8,682 bases of DNA, taken from positions 1-8,682 of the forward strand of contig JAZKFP010000076.1 of the NCBI GenBank assembly GCA_040386355.1, read 5' to 3'. The translations under genes and the position numbers were made by a program. Positions 1 through 6,494 of the stretch are shown here, piece after piece (within the stretch, counting starts at the first letter, position 1; every line of letters starts with the position of its first letter). The DNA comes from JAZKFP01 sp040386355. GTDB lineage: Bacteria; Pseudomonadota; Gammaproteobacteria; Pseudomonadales; UBA6940. The notes under the pieces were generated by a model. That model was given only the letters and a program-made list of their open reading frames with translations, ran no database searches and had not been told where the DNA came from.

Positions 1-3000
1 GGATGTTGGCTTTTTATTTTATGGCCAGCCCAATTATAAAAATTATCAATAATTAAATTACTGGTTAATTGAGTACGGGCATTTAATCCACGAACATCAT
101 AGGCGTATTGAATATCAGCTCCAGATGCATCCACTACTTTTAATAATAATCCTTGTGGATCCATATATTGAGTTGCTGAAGGAAAAGCCAAACCACCTGC
201 CGCATGCCAATTCGCATCAAACATTTCGGTTTGCAAACCTGTATAATTTTGCGTTTGAATCGACCCATTGCTAGTGCGTTCTTGCACGATTCGATCTAAT
301 GCATCGTAATTAATCGTTTTAAAAAGTTCAGGCTCATTTAAATAACGAGGCGTTGATTGCGCAGCAACATGCCCTTCAGGATTATATAAAGTTCGAGATT
401 CAATTAATCCTAACCATCCGGAACTTTGCTTGCGCACTACTCTGTCAAAAGCATCAAACCATTCCCATTGCGTAGGAACACCAATACTTTGTGTTTTCTT
501 CCAAGACACTTCTCCTGCTTGGCATCCAGCGCTACAAAAATCTTGTTCAACCGTTGTAATAATACCTAACGCATTTGTAGTTTGTTTAACCGCTCCAAAA
601 TCATCATAAGCACTGTAAGCTTTAAGACCATTAACATCTGTACTGCTAGTTACTTTCCAGGGAAAACGAGCGTCTTCATAATACTGAAAAGTTTCATGCC
701 CTAATGCATTGGTTTGTTTAGTTAATCGCGATTGTTCGTCATAGGAGAAATACAAATTTCGAACTGGAAAATCCACACCCAATTGTTTTTTTTGTAATAA
801 AAATCCTTTAGGGCTATAGGCAAAAACAGTTTTTGTTTGCATCACATCAAGCCCATCGGTTGTTGTGAGATTATTTAATAATCCCGTACCGGCTTGATAT
901 TGATATAGAGTATTTTCTTGATGTTTCATTAATGCATGAGCAGGCCAAGGCAATGAATGTTCTGATGTATAGGCACTATTTGCTCGTTTAATAACACTCG
1001 TCTTAGCAATTAAAGAGTTATCGACAAGAGATGTTCCATCGGAATAAGCGCGTGCAAAATCAAGTAAATATTCATGATTGGTAGAAATATTCTTAATCCA
1101 AATCGTGGTATTTAAGCAAGGAATAATAATTTGAATATTGGCGGGATTAGCTCCAATATTACATTCATTTTGAGAAATTAATTTATTAAGATCATATGTC
1201 CAAATTTTTTGATTATTGCCAGTGAAAAATCCTTTTAAATCCCATGTTGCAGTTTGAGAACGTGTAGTTTTTGGAAAAAATTGTTTTAATCCATTCACTA
1301 GATTATTTTGGGTTTGATATTCAAAGTATGCTCTTTGGATATTCACTCCACCAACGGATCGACTTGTTTCTTGCACACTCCCTGTCAGGCGTTGCACAGG
1401 GTCTTGTATATAATTAGTCGTATTAATTTCTTTTACTTTCGTAATACTTGGCTCGCCAGTAATCGAAGAATGATTTTGTAATTCAATATTGTTTGTCTGA
1501 ATGATTTTACCGAAACCTAACCAACCATAATCAATGTGCGATAAAGATTTTTCATAGGCGTATTGATATTCTTGTTGACCACCCATTCCATTATCATTTT
1601 TAAAGCTCGACACCGTAAATAATGGAAATAACGTATGTCGAAAAGGATAGGAATTTGCCTTGGCTTCGAAGATATAGTTTTTCTTAGTAGTTAACGCAGA
1701 GTAATTAACTTCTAATTTTGAATTAGAACTGTTTGTGATAGCGGATATTAATCGAGGCGAGGCTGTTGCAATATGTGCCATGTTATAGAGGTTAAGACTT
1801 TCCCACCGTCGAGTTTCATAAATATCAGATCTTCCATCGGCATTAAAATCAACATATTGCAAACGTGAAAAATCATATCTCGCTAATTCTCGATCACCGT
1901 CAACTAAAAATGTGAAATTAGTTTTAAGTGGTGCCTCTGCAAACCATTTATCCTGAAAAGGTTGAGCTAAAAATACTTCTGTTTGGGTATTTTGACCTCG
2001 CGCAGGTAATCTGTGAATATCAACTAAACCATCACCGTTCCAATCGGTTAATTGATAACGGCCACTTTCCACACTTTGATCAGGTGCAGTACTTGGCATA
2101 AATTTAGTAATGCCATTGAATACCGTAAATCGACCATTTCCTAATGAGATATAAATTTTATCAATTGAGCTACTGCCATCTCCTTCCAAATAATAAACAT
2201 CGGTACGACCATCGCCATTAAAATCTTGCCATTTGAAGCGTGATAAATCAGCGGAAGCAGTTGCCGGATTATCTCCATCGTAAATTCGCATAGAGTATTG
2301 AATATCTTGCACATCCCATGTTGAACCAATTTGTCCACTTGAATTAAATTGATAAATCCTATCAATTCTTCCACCGGATATATTGTGAGCACCTCTTTCA
2401 ATATTATGTTTATAGAGATCGGTAATGCCGTCTCCATTAAAATCAGCAAATACATAGCCTTTTAAATCTTCACCAATCCATTCACTGGTATTTGATAATG
2501 GATATCCCTGAACGACAACAGTTTGATAGCTGCCATCCGATTCAAATAAATAAATAGCATTCGATTGAACAGTGCCTTGTGCGCCACGAATATGATAAAT
2601 GTCTTGAATACCATCGCCATTAAAATCCCCAACCCGAATTCTTAAATTTGAATTAGCCCACGAAATTTTTGGACCTTCTTTTATTACAAAACTACCATTG
2701 CCCTGGGAAAAATAAATTTTACCCGTATCGTTTTGATTAGTGACTTCTACAGTATCTCCCCCTCTCTCATAATCCGATCCATTTCCTCCATAATAAATAT
2801 CGGTGATACCATCCCCATTAAAATCAGCAAATATTAAACGTCGATGCGCATCAAAGCTAAAAGTTTTTAATCCATTCCATTCAACTTGAGTTTGATCAGG
2901 TTGAGTTATATAAATTTTATCTTGATCAGCTATAGGATCATTAAATCCTCTTTTTCCGGATATGTAATAAATATCATTTACACCATCGCCATTAAAATCT

Positions 3001-4754
3001 CCCCACTGCACATGTTGAACATGAACACTTAACATATTCACACTATTATATTTATTTCCCCAAGCTGAATAACGAGTATTTATTGCAGCTGTTTCTTCTG
3101 GCCAGCTAAAATGCGTAGGTTTTTGGCAACGTTGCAAGCTACATTGTTGAATAGAAATTAATTTTGCTAATTGATGTTTGATTAAGCTATCGCCTTTAGT
3201 TTGAGACGAAAAATCATAACGAAGATGATTCACATTTATTAATCCAGCTAATCCATGCACCTCAACACGAGTTAATAGATTTCCATAGCGAATTACTGGA
3301 CCGCCAGTAGCTAGCACTTGAGGTGCAGTTAAAAATGGATCACTTGTAGAATAATCTTGTTGCCAGCGTGGAGTTTTATAAAAAAATAATATTTTATAGT
3401 TATCGTATGTAATTTCACTTAGACGTTGAATACCTTTTAATGTATCTAAATAATAAAAATAATTAACTCGATGGCCAAAATTATCTTCCATAGAAGAAAT
3501 GGCCCATGAAAAAATTGGATTTAAAGGGCTAACACCATGGCTTGATGTTTGCCCATCACTGCGAATCAAACGGCTATTTGCGTCTGCCCCAAATGTTGCT
3601 AATCGACCATTATTAAAATACACCTTAAAAGAAGTCGGGCCAGAAGCAAGCACACCTTCTGCACGAATTTCAATAATATCGTTTCCCATTTCAGCAATAT
3701 AACGATTCCCACCTACATGAAGTAAACGTTGCCCATCCAAACAAAATGCGTCGCTACTATCATAAGCAACCGGCAAATTTTCTCCATCGGTTGAACGAGT
3801 TTTAGGACAACGAGTTATAGTGGATCCAGCATTTAACCGGAATCCAATACCAAGCTCAGAAACTTGAGCAGATGAATCATATAAAATTTGTAAGTTAGGC
3901 TGTATTTTTCCTTCAACAGGAGGAATAGGTATTGGAATGTTATATTGAAAATTTCCTGAGGCAGCTACTTGGGGCTGCCCTACTAAACCACCTAACGCTG
4001 TTGCAGGAAGTTCGGCACTTTGAACATCCGATGCGACTGAAGGAGCTACAGCGTTTAATGCCTGAATTCTTAAAGATGAATTAATTCCCTGTATTTCTAA
4101 AGAAGAATTTTCTTTACCATAAACAATAGATATTTCTCGATCATTTTTATTGCGCACTACAATATCATTGAATAAGTCTCCATTCGCATCTTCTATTGAC
4201 CATTGGTGATCTTCTTCAATTAAAGCTTTTAAATTTCTAATAATTTTAAAGCTGCCATTACTAAACTCTGCAATCCAGCCGTCTGTGTTATTTGTTAAAT
4301 AAATCCATTCCGCTTGTTTGTCTCCGTTAATATCGGAGGATCTTACTATATGATTTATCTTTGTCTTGTTTAATTTAGAAAACTCATCTGCTTTTGGATT
4401 AAAAATTACTTTAGCCCCACTTGTTGTATTTAATATTACCCAAGGAGAATGCGAGGAAATAGGTAGAACAATATTTGTCTTATTGGCAATAAAAATATTG
4501 TTGTTTTTTGGTTCTATCCAAACATCTAGAAAACCATCCGCGTTGTAATCAACATTCCAAAAATTATAATCATTTGTAAGCTTTGACATTGATTTTGAAA
4601 ATGGCACTTTATGAACTAATTTTTTTATATTGGCATATGCTGAAACAGTCATCTGCGTTTGGAAAATTGCTACAACAAGAAATAAAATAAAATACTGTAT
4701 CGATTTTTTTAAATAAAATTTAGTTACTTTATCTTCTGATACATTCTTATTCAC
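1..4754 (-). CDS. Giant secreted SpvB / FG-GAP / TcdB-middle / RHS-repeat protein, C-terminus cut off by the window
   Basis: The reading frame is open from 4754 to the window edge (1584 codons, no stop seen), so the true C-terminus lies to the left. A basic, then hydrophobic N-terminus (KKSIQYFILFLVVAIF, residues 16-31) ending in SAYA at 38-41 looks like a Sec signal peptide. Next come three separate DxNxDG-type loops starting at D69, D141 and D189, then an SpvB-like domain from about residue 255 (GGLVGQPQVAASGNFQYNIP) to about 560. Seven DFNGDG-type repeats follow at D586, 644, 710, 771, 844, 904 and 969. After them is a TcdB-middle-like stretch (about 1000-1110, with YEKSLSHIDYGWLGFGK), then RHS/YD motifs such as YFSYDEQSRLTKQTNALGHE (from 1335), YDALDRIVQERTSNG (about 1480) and YAYDVRGLNARTQ (about 1548). 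The family is that of Tc-toxin B subunits and SpvB N-terminal regions. RHS repeats usually form a cocoon around a C-terminal effector; that role is inferred here. It is probably co-transcribed with the small secreted gene 42 bp upstream. Confidence 0.93.
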   Translation of the reverse strand, partial: MNKNVSEDKVTKFYLKKSIQYFILFLVVAIFQTQMTVSAYANIKKLVHKVPFSKSMSKLTNDYNFWNVDYNADGFLDVWIEPKNNNIFIANKTNIVLPISSHSPWVILNTTSGAKVIFNPKADEFSKLNKTKINHIVRSSDINGDKQAEWIYLTNNTDGWIAEFSNGSFKIIRNLKALIEEDHQWSIEDANGDLFNDIVVRNKNDREISIVYGKENSSLEIQGINSSLRIQALNAVAPSVASDVQSAELPATALGGLVGQPQVAASGNFQYNIPIPIPPVEGKIQPNLQILYDSSAQVSELGIGFRLNAGSTITRCPKTRSTDGENLPVAYDSSDAFCLDGQRLLHVGGNRYIAEMGNDIIEIRAEGVLASGPTSFKVYFNNGRLATFGADANSRLIRSDGQTSSHGVSPLNPIFSWAISSMEDNFGHRVNYFYYLDTLKGIQRLSEITYDNYKILFFYKTPRWQQDYSTSDPFLTAPQVLATGGPVIRYGNLLTRVEVHGLAGLINVNHLRYDFSSQTKGDSLIKHQLAKLISIQQCSLQRCQKPTHFSWPEETAAINTRYSAWGNKYNSVNMLSVHVQHVQWGDFNGDGVNDIYYISGKRGFNDPIADQDKIYITQPDQTQVEWNGLKTFSFDAHRRLIFADFNGDGITDIYYGGNGSDYERGGDTVEVTNQNDTGKIYFSQGNGSFVIKEGPKISWANSNLRIRVGDFNGDGIQDIYHIRGAQGTVQSNAIYLFESDGSYQTVVVQGYPLSNTSEWIGEDLKGYVFADFNGDGITDLYKHNIERGAHNISGGRIDRIYQFNSSGQIGSTWDVQDIQYSMRIYDGDNPATASADLSRFKWQDFNGDGRTDVYYLEGDGSSSIDKIYISLGNGRFTVFNGITKFMPSTAPDQSVESGRYQLTDWNGDGLVDIHRLPARGQNTQTEVFLAQPFQDKWFAEAPLKTNFTFLVDGDRELARYDFSRLQYVDFNADGRSDIYETRRWESLNLYNMAHIATASPRLISAITNSSNSKLEVNYSALTTKKNYIFEAKANSYPFRHTLFPLFTVSSFKNDNGMGGQQEYQYAYEKSLSHIDYGWLGFGKIIQTNNIELQNHSSITGEPSITKVKEINTTNYIQDPVQRLTGSVQETSRSVGGVNIQRAYFEYQTQNNLVNGLKQFFPKTTRSQTATWDLKGFFTGNNQKIWTYDLNKLISQNECNIGANPANIQIIIPCLNTTIWIKNISTNHEYLLDFARAYSDGTSLVDNSLIAKTSVIKRANSAYTSEHSLPWPAHALMKHQENTLYQYQAGTGLLNNLTTTDGLDVMQTKTVFAYSPKGFLLQKKQLGVDFPVRNLYFSYDEQSRLTKQTNALGHETFQYYEDARFPWKVTSSTDVNGLKAYSAYDDFGAVKQTTNALGIITTVEQDFCSAGCQAGEVSWKKTQSIGVPTQWEWFDAFDRVVRKQSSGWLGLIESRTLYNPEGHVAAQSTPRYLNEPELFKTINYDALDRIVQERTSNGSIQTQNYTGLQTEMFDANWHAAGGLAFPSATQYMDPQGLLLKVVDASGADIQYAYDVRGLNARTQLTSNLIIDNFYNWAGHKIKSQH
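1824..2999 (-). other. Seven FG-GAP/VCBS repeat blades inside the giant protein
   Basis: This stretch codes for seven copies of a D-[FW]-N-[GA]-D-G-x-x-D loop: DFNGDGVND, DFNGDGITD, DFNGDGIQD, DFNGDGITD, DFNGDGRTD, DWNGDGLVD and DFNADGRSD. Most are followed by [IVL]Y. They start at residues 586, 644, 710, 771, 844, 904 and 969, a period of 58 to 73 residues. In FG-GAP families such loops bind calcium between strands of a seven-bladed beta-propeller, and seven copies at this spacing fit one complete propeller. In Tc-toxin B components a comparable propeller docks onto the A component; no A component is visible here, so the partner is unknown. Confidence 0.85.
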
Positions 4755-4757
4755 GGT

Positions 4758-4764
4758 CCACCTC
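4758..4764 (-). promoter_or_regulatory. Ribosome binding site supporting a GTG start for the giant protein
   Basis: The minus strand reads GAGGTGG, then ACC, then GTG at 4754-4752, so the GAGG core stands six bases from the GTG. An in-frame ATG twelve bases upstream (4766-4764) overlaps this site and has only an AT-rich stretch before it, with no purine-rich site. I therefore prefer the GTG start. Either choice leaves the signal peptide intact. Confidence 0.6.
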
Positions 4765-4796
4765 ATAAAATTTATTTATAGAACAAGGACAAACCG

Positions 4797-5183
4797 TCAA
4801 TTTTCAATAAAAGTACTAACGCTTGTTATATTTGGATAGCTGTTGTCTCTCCCACTACATCCAGAAAATTCAAAAGATACTGGTATTCGAGCAGCATGAG
4901 CCATAAAAATTATGGAAAGAACATTTTCATAGTTTGGATGATCGTGCGCCAAGCTAAAATAATTTTTATTTGTACAATTAACTTGAGCTTCTACCATTTT
5001 TTTCATTTTTAGTAAGGTGAATTCAGATTCAGCTTGAAGACTTACAATTTGATCTTGAGGTGTAGAATCTTCTGCAGCTGATTGAACAGCACAGACAGCT
5101 AAAGCAATACCAAAGATTATTTTAATAAAATCGTGTTTTTTTGAATTAGATTTTTGGGTTGGTGATGATTTAACGCTATTCAT
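4797..5183 (-). CDS. Small secreted two-cysteine protein, first gene of the RHS operon
   Basis: The protein has 128 residues. A basic N-region (KKHDFIK), a hydrophobic core (IIFGIALAVCAV, 22-33) and SAA at 35-37 predict a Sec signal peptide and a mature protein of about 91 residues. The mature part has a predicted helical segment (about 44-66), one cysteine in VNCTNKNYFSL (C70), a second helical segment (YENVLSIIFMAHAA, 85-98), a strand (IPVSFEFSGC, C109) and a final YPNITSVSTF. The two cysteines could form a disulfide bond after export. The order Cys-strand-helix-PV-strand-Cys recalls small secreted proteins next to RHS genes and the OB-fold B subunits of AB5 toxins such as SubB; this is shape-based inference, not demonstrated homology. 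Upstream M at 5198 is possible, but the start at 5183 has the better-placed ribosome site. The stop lies 42 bp before the giant gene, which suggests one transcript. Confidence 0.8.
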   Translation of the reverse strand: MNSVKSSPTQKSNSKKHDFIKIIFGIALAVCAVQSAAEDSTPQDQIVSLQAESEFTLLKMKKMVEAQVNCTNKNYFSLAHDHPNYENVLSIIFMAHAARIPVSFEFSGCSGRDNSYPNITSVSTFIEN

Positions 5184-5186
5184 GTA

Positions 5187-5194
5187 CCTTCTCC
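5187..5194 (-). promoter_or_regulatory. Ribosome binding site that decides the start of the small secreted gene
   Basis: The minus strand reads GGAGAAGG, then TAC, then ATG at 5183. The GGAG core stands seven bases from this ATG. The alternative ATG at 5198 lies upstream of the site and would make it part of the coding sequence, so the inner start is preferred. Confidence 0.6.
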
Positions 5195-5207
5195 ACAATG
5201 ATTAATA

Positions 5208-5219
5208 CAACATATGTTG
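5208..5219. promoter_or_regulatory. 12-bp perfect palindrome CAACATATGTTG upstream of the secreted-protein operon
   Basis: The palindrome lies 25 to 36 bases upstream of the ATG at 5183. Its place between the repeat region and the ribosome binding site would suit an operator for a dimeric regulator. A TATTAAT sequence at 5201-5207 on the minus strand could be a -10 box, but I see no convincing -35 box and the resulting leader would be very short. No regulator gene is visible. A 12-bp palindrome in AT-rich DNA can occur by chance. Confidence 0.25.
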
Positions 5220-5256
5220 GGAAGAAGATTACTTTTGTCTTTGAAAGCAAGTCCAA

Positions 5257-5478
5257 ACGGAAAACCAGAAGTAGTGACCGTGATCACATTTTTGAAAAAT
5301 ACTTAAAGCGGGTGAAAGATGTTTCGCCCCAACAAAAAACAAAGTTGAAGTGGAAATCATAGGAAAAACAAAAAAACCTGTACGAGCAAAAAAAATTTCG
5401 CCCGTACAAAAAGCAATATTGAAATAGGAACCAAAGAAAAAGGAAAAGAATATGTAGGGGCGAAACATTTTTCGCCCG
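5257..5478. repeat. Degenerate 74-bp tandem repeat, three units, each ending in a GGGCGAAA hairpin
   Basis: Three hairpins sit exactly 74 bases apart at 5310-5329, 5384-5403 and 5458-5477. The third is a perfect 8-bp stem (GGGCGAAA, loop CATT, TTTCGCCC). The first has the same stem with one G-T pair. The second is degraded, but outer bases extend it as TGTACG...CGTACA. The DNA between them also repeats: units 5331-5404 and 5405-5478 align without gaps and agree at about 53 of 74 positions by hand count. Unit 5257-5330 matches well only in its hairpin part. No run of T follows the stems on either strand, so these are unlikely to be intrinsic terminators. The long minus-strand open frame across this region is explained by the repeat. 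Confidence 0.75.
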
Positions 5479-5632
5479 TTTGTGATTTGACGGTTTTGAT
5501 TTGCTCGCTTGTGATTCGAATGTTTATGATGTGAACGTGTGCGGAATGTATAACGGTGAGGAATTATTTAATTAAAGTGCTACTCGAATCAAAATATTAT
5601 GCGTCATCAAAAAAACCTTATTAAACTAAAAT

Positions 5633-6334
5633 TTAATCAGGCGGCATATCAAAAAATAAAAACTCAAAACCTTGGTTGTTCGCCAATTGCATTTCCTGTT
5701 CATTACTAATAGCCAAGGCATCACCGGCTGAAATTTTTACATCACCAGCATAACTTGAACCTGCCACACACTGCAGCCAATAACTACGATTCTTTTGCAG
5801 CGGAATATTAAATTTTTCCTGATAAATTTTTGCTGAATACAATTTAACGTCTTGATGAATTGCAAGCGAGTTTTGCTCACCTGTTGGCGAAACCACTAAA
5901 TGCAGTACATTCGGTTGATCAAGCTGTTCAAAATGACGGTCTTCATAACCTGGTTTAACACCGCGACGATCCGGTAATAACCAAATCTGTAATAAATGCG
6001 CTTTTTCTTTTTGTGAATGATTAAATTCACTGTGTCGGATTCCAGTTCCCGCGGACATGCGCTGAATGATTCCAGGTTTAATTACCGAACCATTTCCTAA
6101 ACTATCTTGATGCTCTAACGCACCCGCTACCATAAAAGTAATAATTTCCATATCTTGATGACCGTGCGTGCCAAAACCACCGCCAGCTGCAATATGATCT
6201 TCATTAATAACGCGCAGTACGCTAAATCCCATATGTTCAGGATCGTAATAATCGCCAAATGAAAAAGTGTGACGACTTTCCAACCAACTTAATCGGACGT
6301 ACCCGCGATCACCAGATTTTCGAATAGTTAGCAT
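5633..6334 (-). CDS. Pirin family protein, YhhW-type quercetin 2,3-dioxygenase
   Basis: This is a 233-residue bicupin of the pirin family, close to E. coli YhhW in length and in its co-linear N-terminus. The N-terminal cupin keeps the metal ligands of that family: H57 and H59 in GFGTHGHQDMEI, and H101 and E103 in MSAGTGIRHSEFNHS. Other family marks are SWLESRHTFSFGDYYDPEHMGF near the start and LEHQDSLGN at 73-81. The C-terminal cupin (about 130-233) has no comparable metal site, as is usual, and ends in FLFFDMPPD. YhhW oxidises quercetin in vitro, but the physiological substrate of such proteins is generally unknown. The protein is probably cytoplasmic, as there is no signal peptide. The start is fixed by a good ribosome site. 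It follows trkA by 160 bp on the same strand, across an inverted-repeat element, so whether both share a transcript is unclear. Confidence 0.93.
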   Translation of the reverse strand: MLTIRKSGDRGYVRLSWLESRHTFSFGDYYDPEHMGFSVLRVINEDHIAAGGGFGTHGHQDMEIITFMVAGALEHQDSLGNGSVIKPGIIQRMSAGTGIRHSEFNHSQKEKAHLLQIWLLPDRRGVKPGYEDRHFEQLDQPNVLHLVVSPTGEQNSLAIHQDVKLYSAKIYQEKFNIPLQKNRSYWLQCVAGSSYAGDVKISAGDALAISNEQEMQLANNQGFEFLFFDMPPD

Positions 6335-6470
6335 ACCTTCCTCACATTAATTTTCCCGGTTGTTGCTTCCTCATTTGCCTGCTCACTGAGCATGCTGCGC
6401 GGGCTTATTTCGCAGCTTGCAACGCCTTTCGCAAGACGTTGCACCGGGAAAACCAATGTGCGTTGGTATG
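6332..6470. repeat. 139-bp imperfect inverted repeat with internal stem-loops between trkA and pirin
   Basis: The left arm (6332-6360) and right arm (6443-6470) pair in three blocks: CATACC with GGTATG (6 bp), CACATT with AATGTG (6 bp) and TTTTCCCGGT with ACCGGGAAAA (10 bp), separated by a 4/5-base and a 2-base mismatch. The interior holds smaller stems: GCTCA/TGAGC (6371-6381), GCTGCG/CGCAGC (6394-6399 with 6411-6416) and TGCAACG/CGTTGCA (6418-6424 with 6437-6443). By eye the element is richer in G and C than its surroundings. This layout fits a small non-autonomous mobile element or palindromic repeat, or a structured RNA in the pirin leader. No transposase and no clear target-site duplication is seen. 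No T-run follows, so it is not a typical terminator. Confidence 0.65.
6336..6343 (-). promoter_or_regulatory. Pirin ribosome binding site lying within an inverted-repeat arm
   Basis: The minus strand reads GAGGAAGG, then T, then ATG at 6334, with the GAGG core five bases from the start. The site falls between the matched blocks CACATT and CATACC of the left arm of the inverted repeat at 6332-6470. It could be occluded if the two arms pair in the mRNA. Confidence 0.65.
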
Positions 6471-6494
6471 ACCCGTTAATTCGTCTTTGCAGTA

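Larger units (their letters stand above)
5184..5632. other. 449-bp gene-free region between pirin and the secreted-protein operon
   Basis: I find no gene that I would support here. The left half (5257-5478) is the 74-bp tandem repeat listed separately, and 5208-5219 is a palindrome. The right part (5479-5632) is AT-rich, with a short imperfect direct repeat (GTTTGTGATTTGA at 5478-5490 against GCTTGTGATTCGA at 5508-5520). After the pirin stop the minus strand has a weak AT-only stem (TTAAA...TTTAA) followed by AAGG and seven T; this is too weak to call a terminator. The operon promoter should lie in this region but is not clearly recognisable. Confidence 0.6.

Noticed and set aside
2141..2455. 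Minus-strand frame of 104 codons inside the giant gene
   Set aside because: It overlaps the FG-GAP repeat coding region in another frame. The main frame is continuous and carries clear domain motifs.
3499..3702. Plus-strand frame of 67 codons, and another at 4366-4548
   Set aside because: Both lie antisense to the SpvB/N-terminal part of the giant protein and show no motif or ribosome site.
4764..4766. ATG start of the giant gene at 4766
   Set aside because: It overlaps the GAGGTGG ribosome site and has no site of its own; the GTG at 4754 is better placed. It remains a possible alternative.
5085..5110. Lipoprotein signal with C31 of the small secreted protein
   Set aside because: The residues before the cysteine are L-A-V. 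Valine directly before the cysteine does not fit the usual lipobox, while SAA at 35-37 fits ordinary signal peptidase I.
5229..5468. Minus-strand open frame of 79 codons across the repeat region
   Set aside because: It is a translation of the AT-rich 74-bp tandem repeat. The residue pattern simply repeats with the DNA, it has no convincing ribosome site, and it is rich in phenylalanine from the T-runs of that strand.
5458..5477. Perfect GGGCGAAA hairpin as an intrinsic terminator for pirin
   Set aside because: The stem is good, but no T-run follows on the minus strand (it continues CTACATATTC) or on the plus strand, and the hairpin is one of three repeat copies.
5310..5477. CRISPR-like array
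   Set aside because: There are only three copies, the intervening DNA is itself repeated, and no cas genes are present. It is a tandem repeat.
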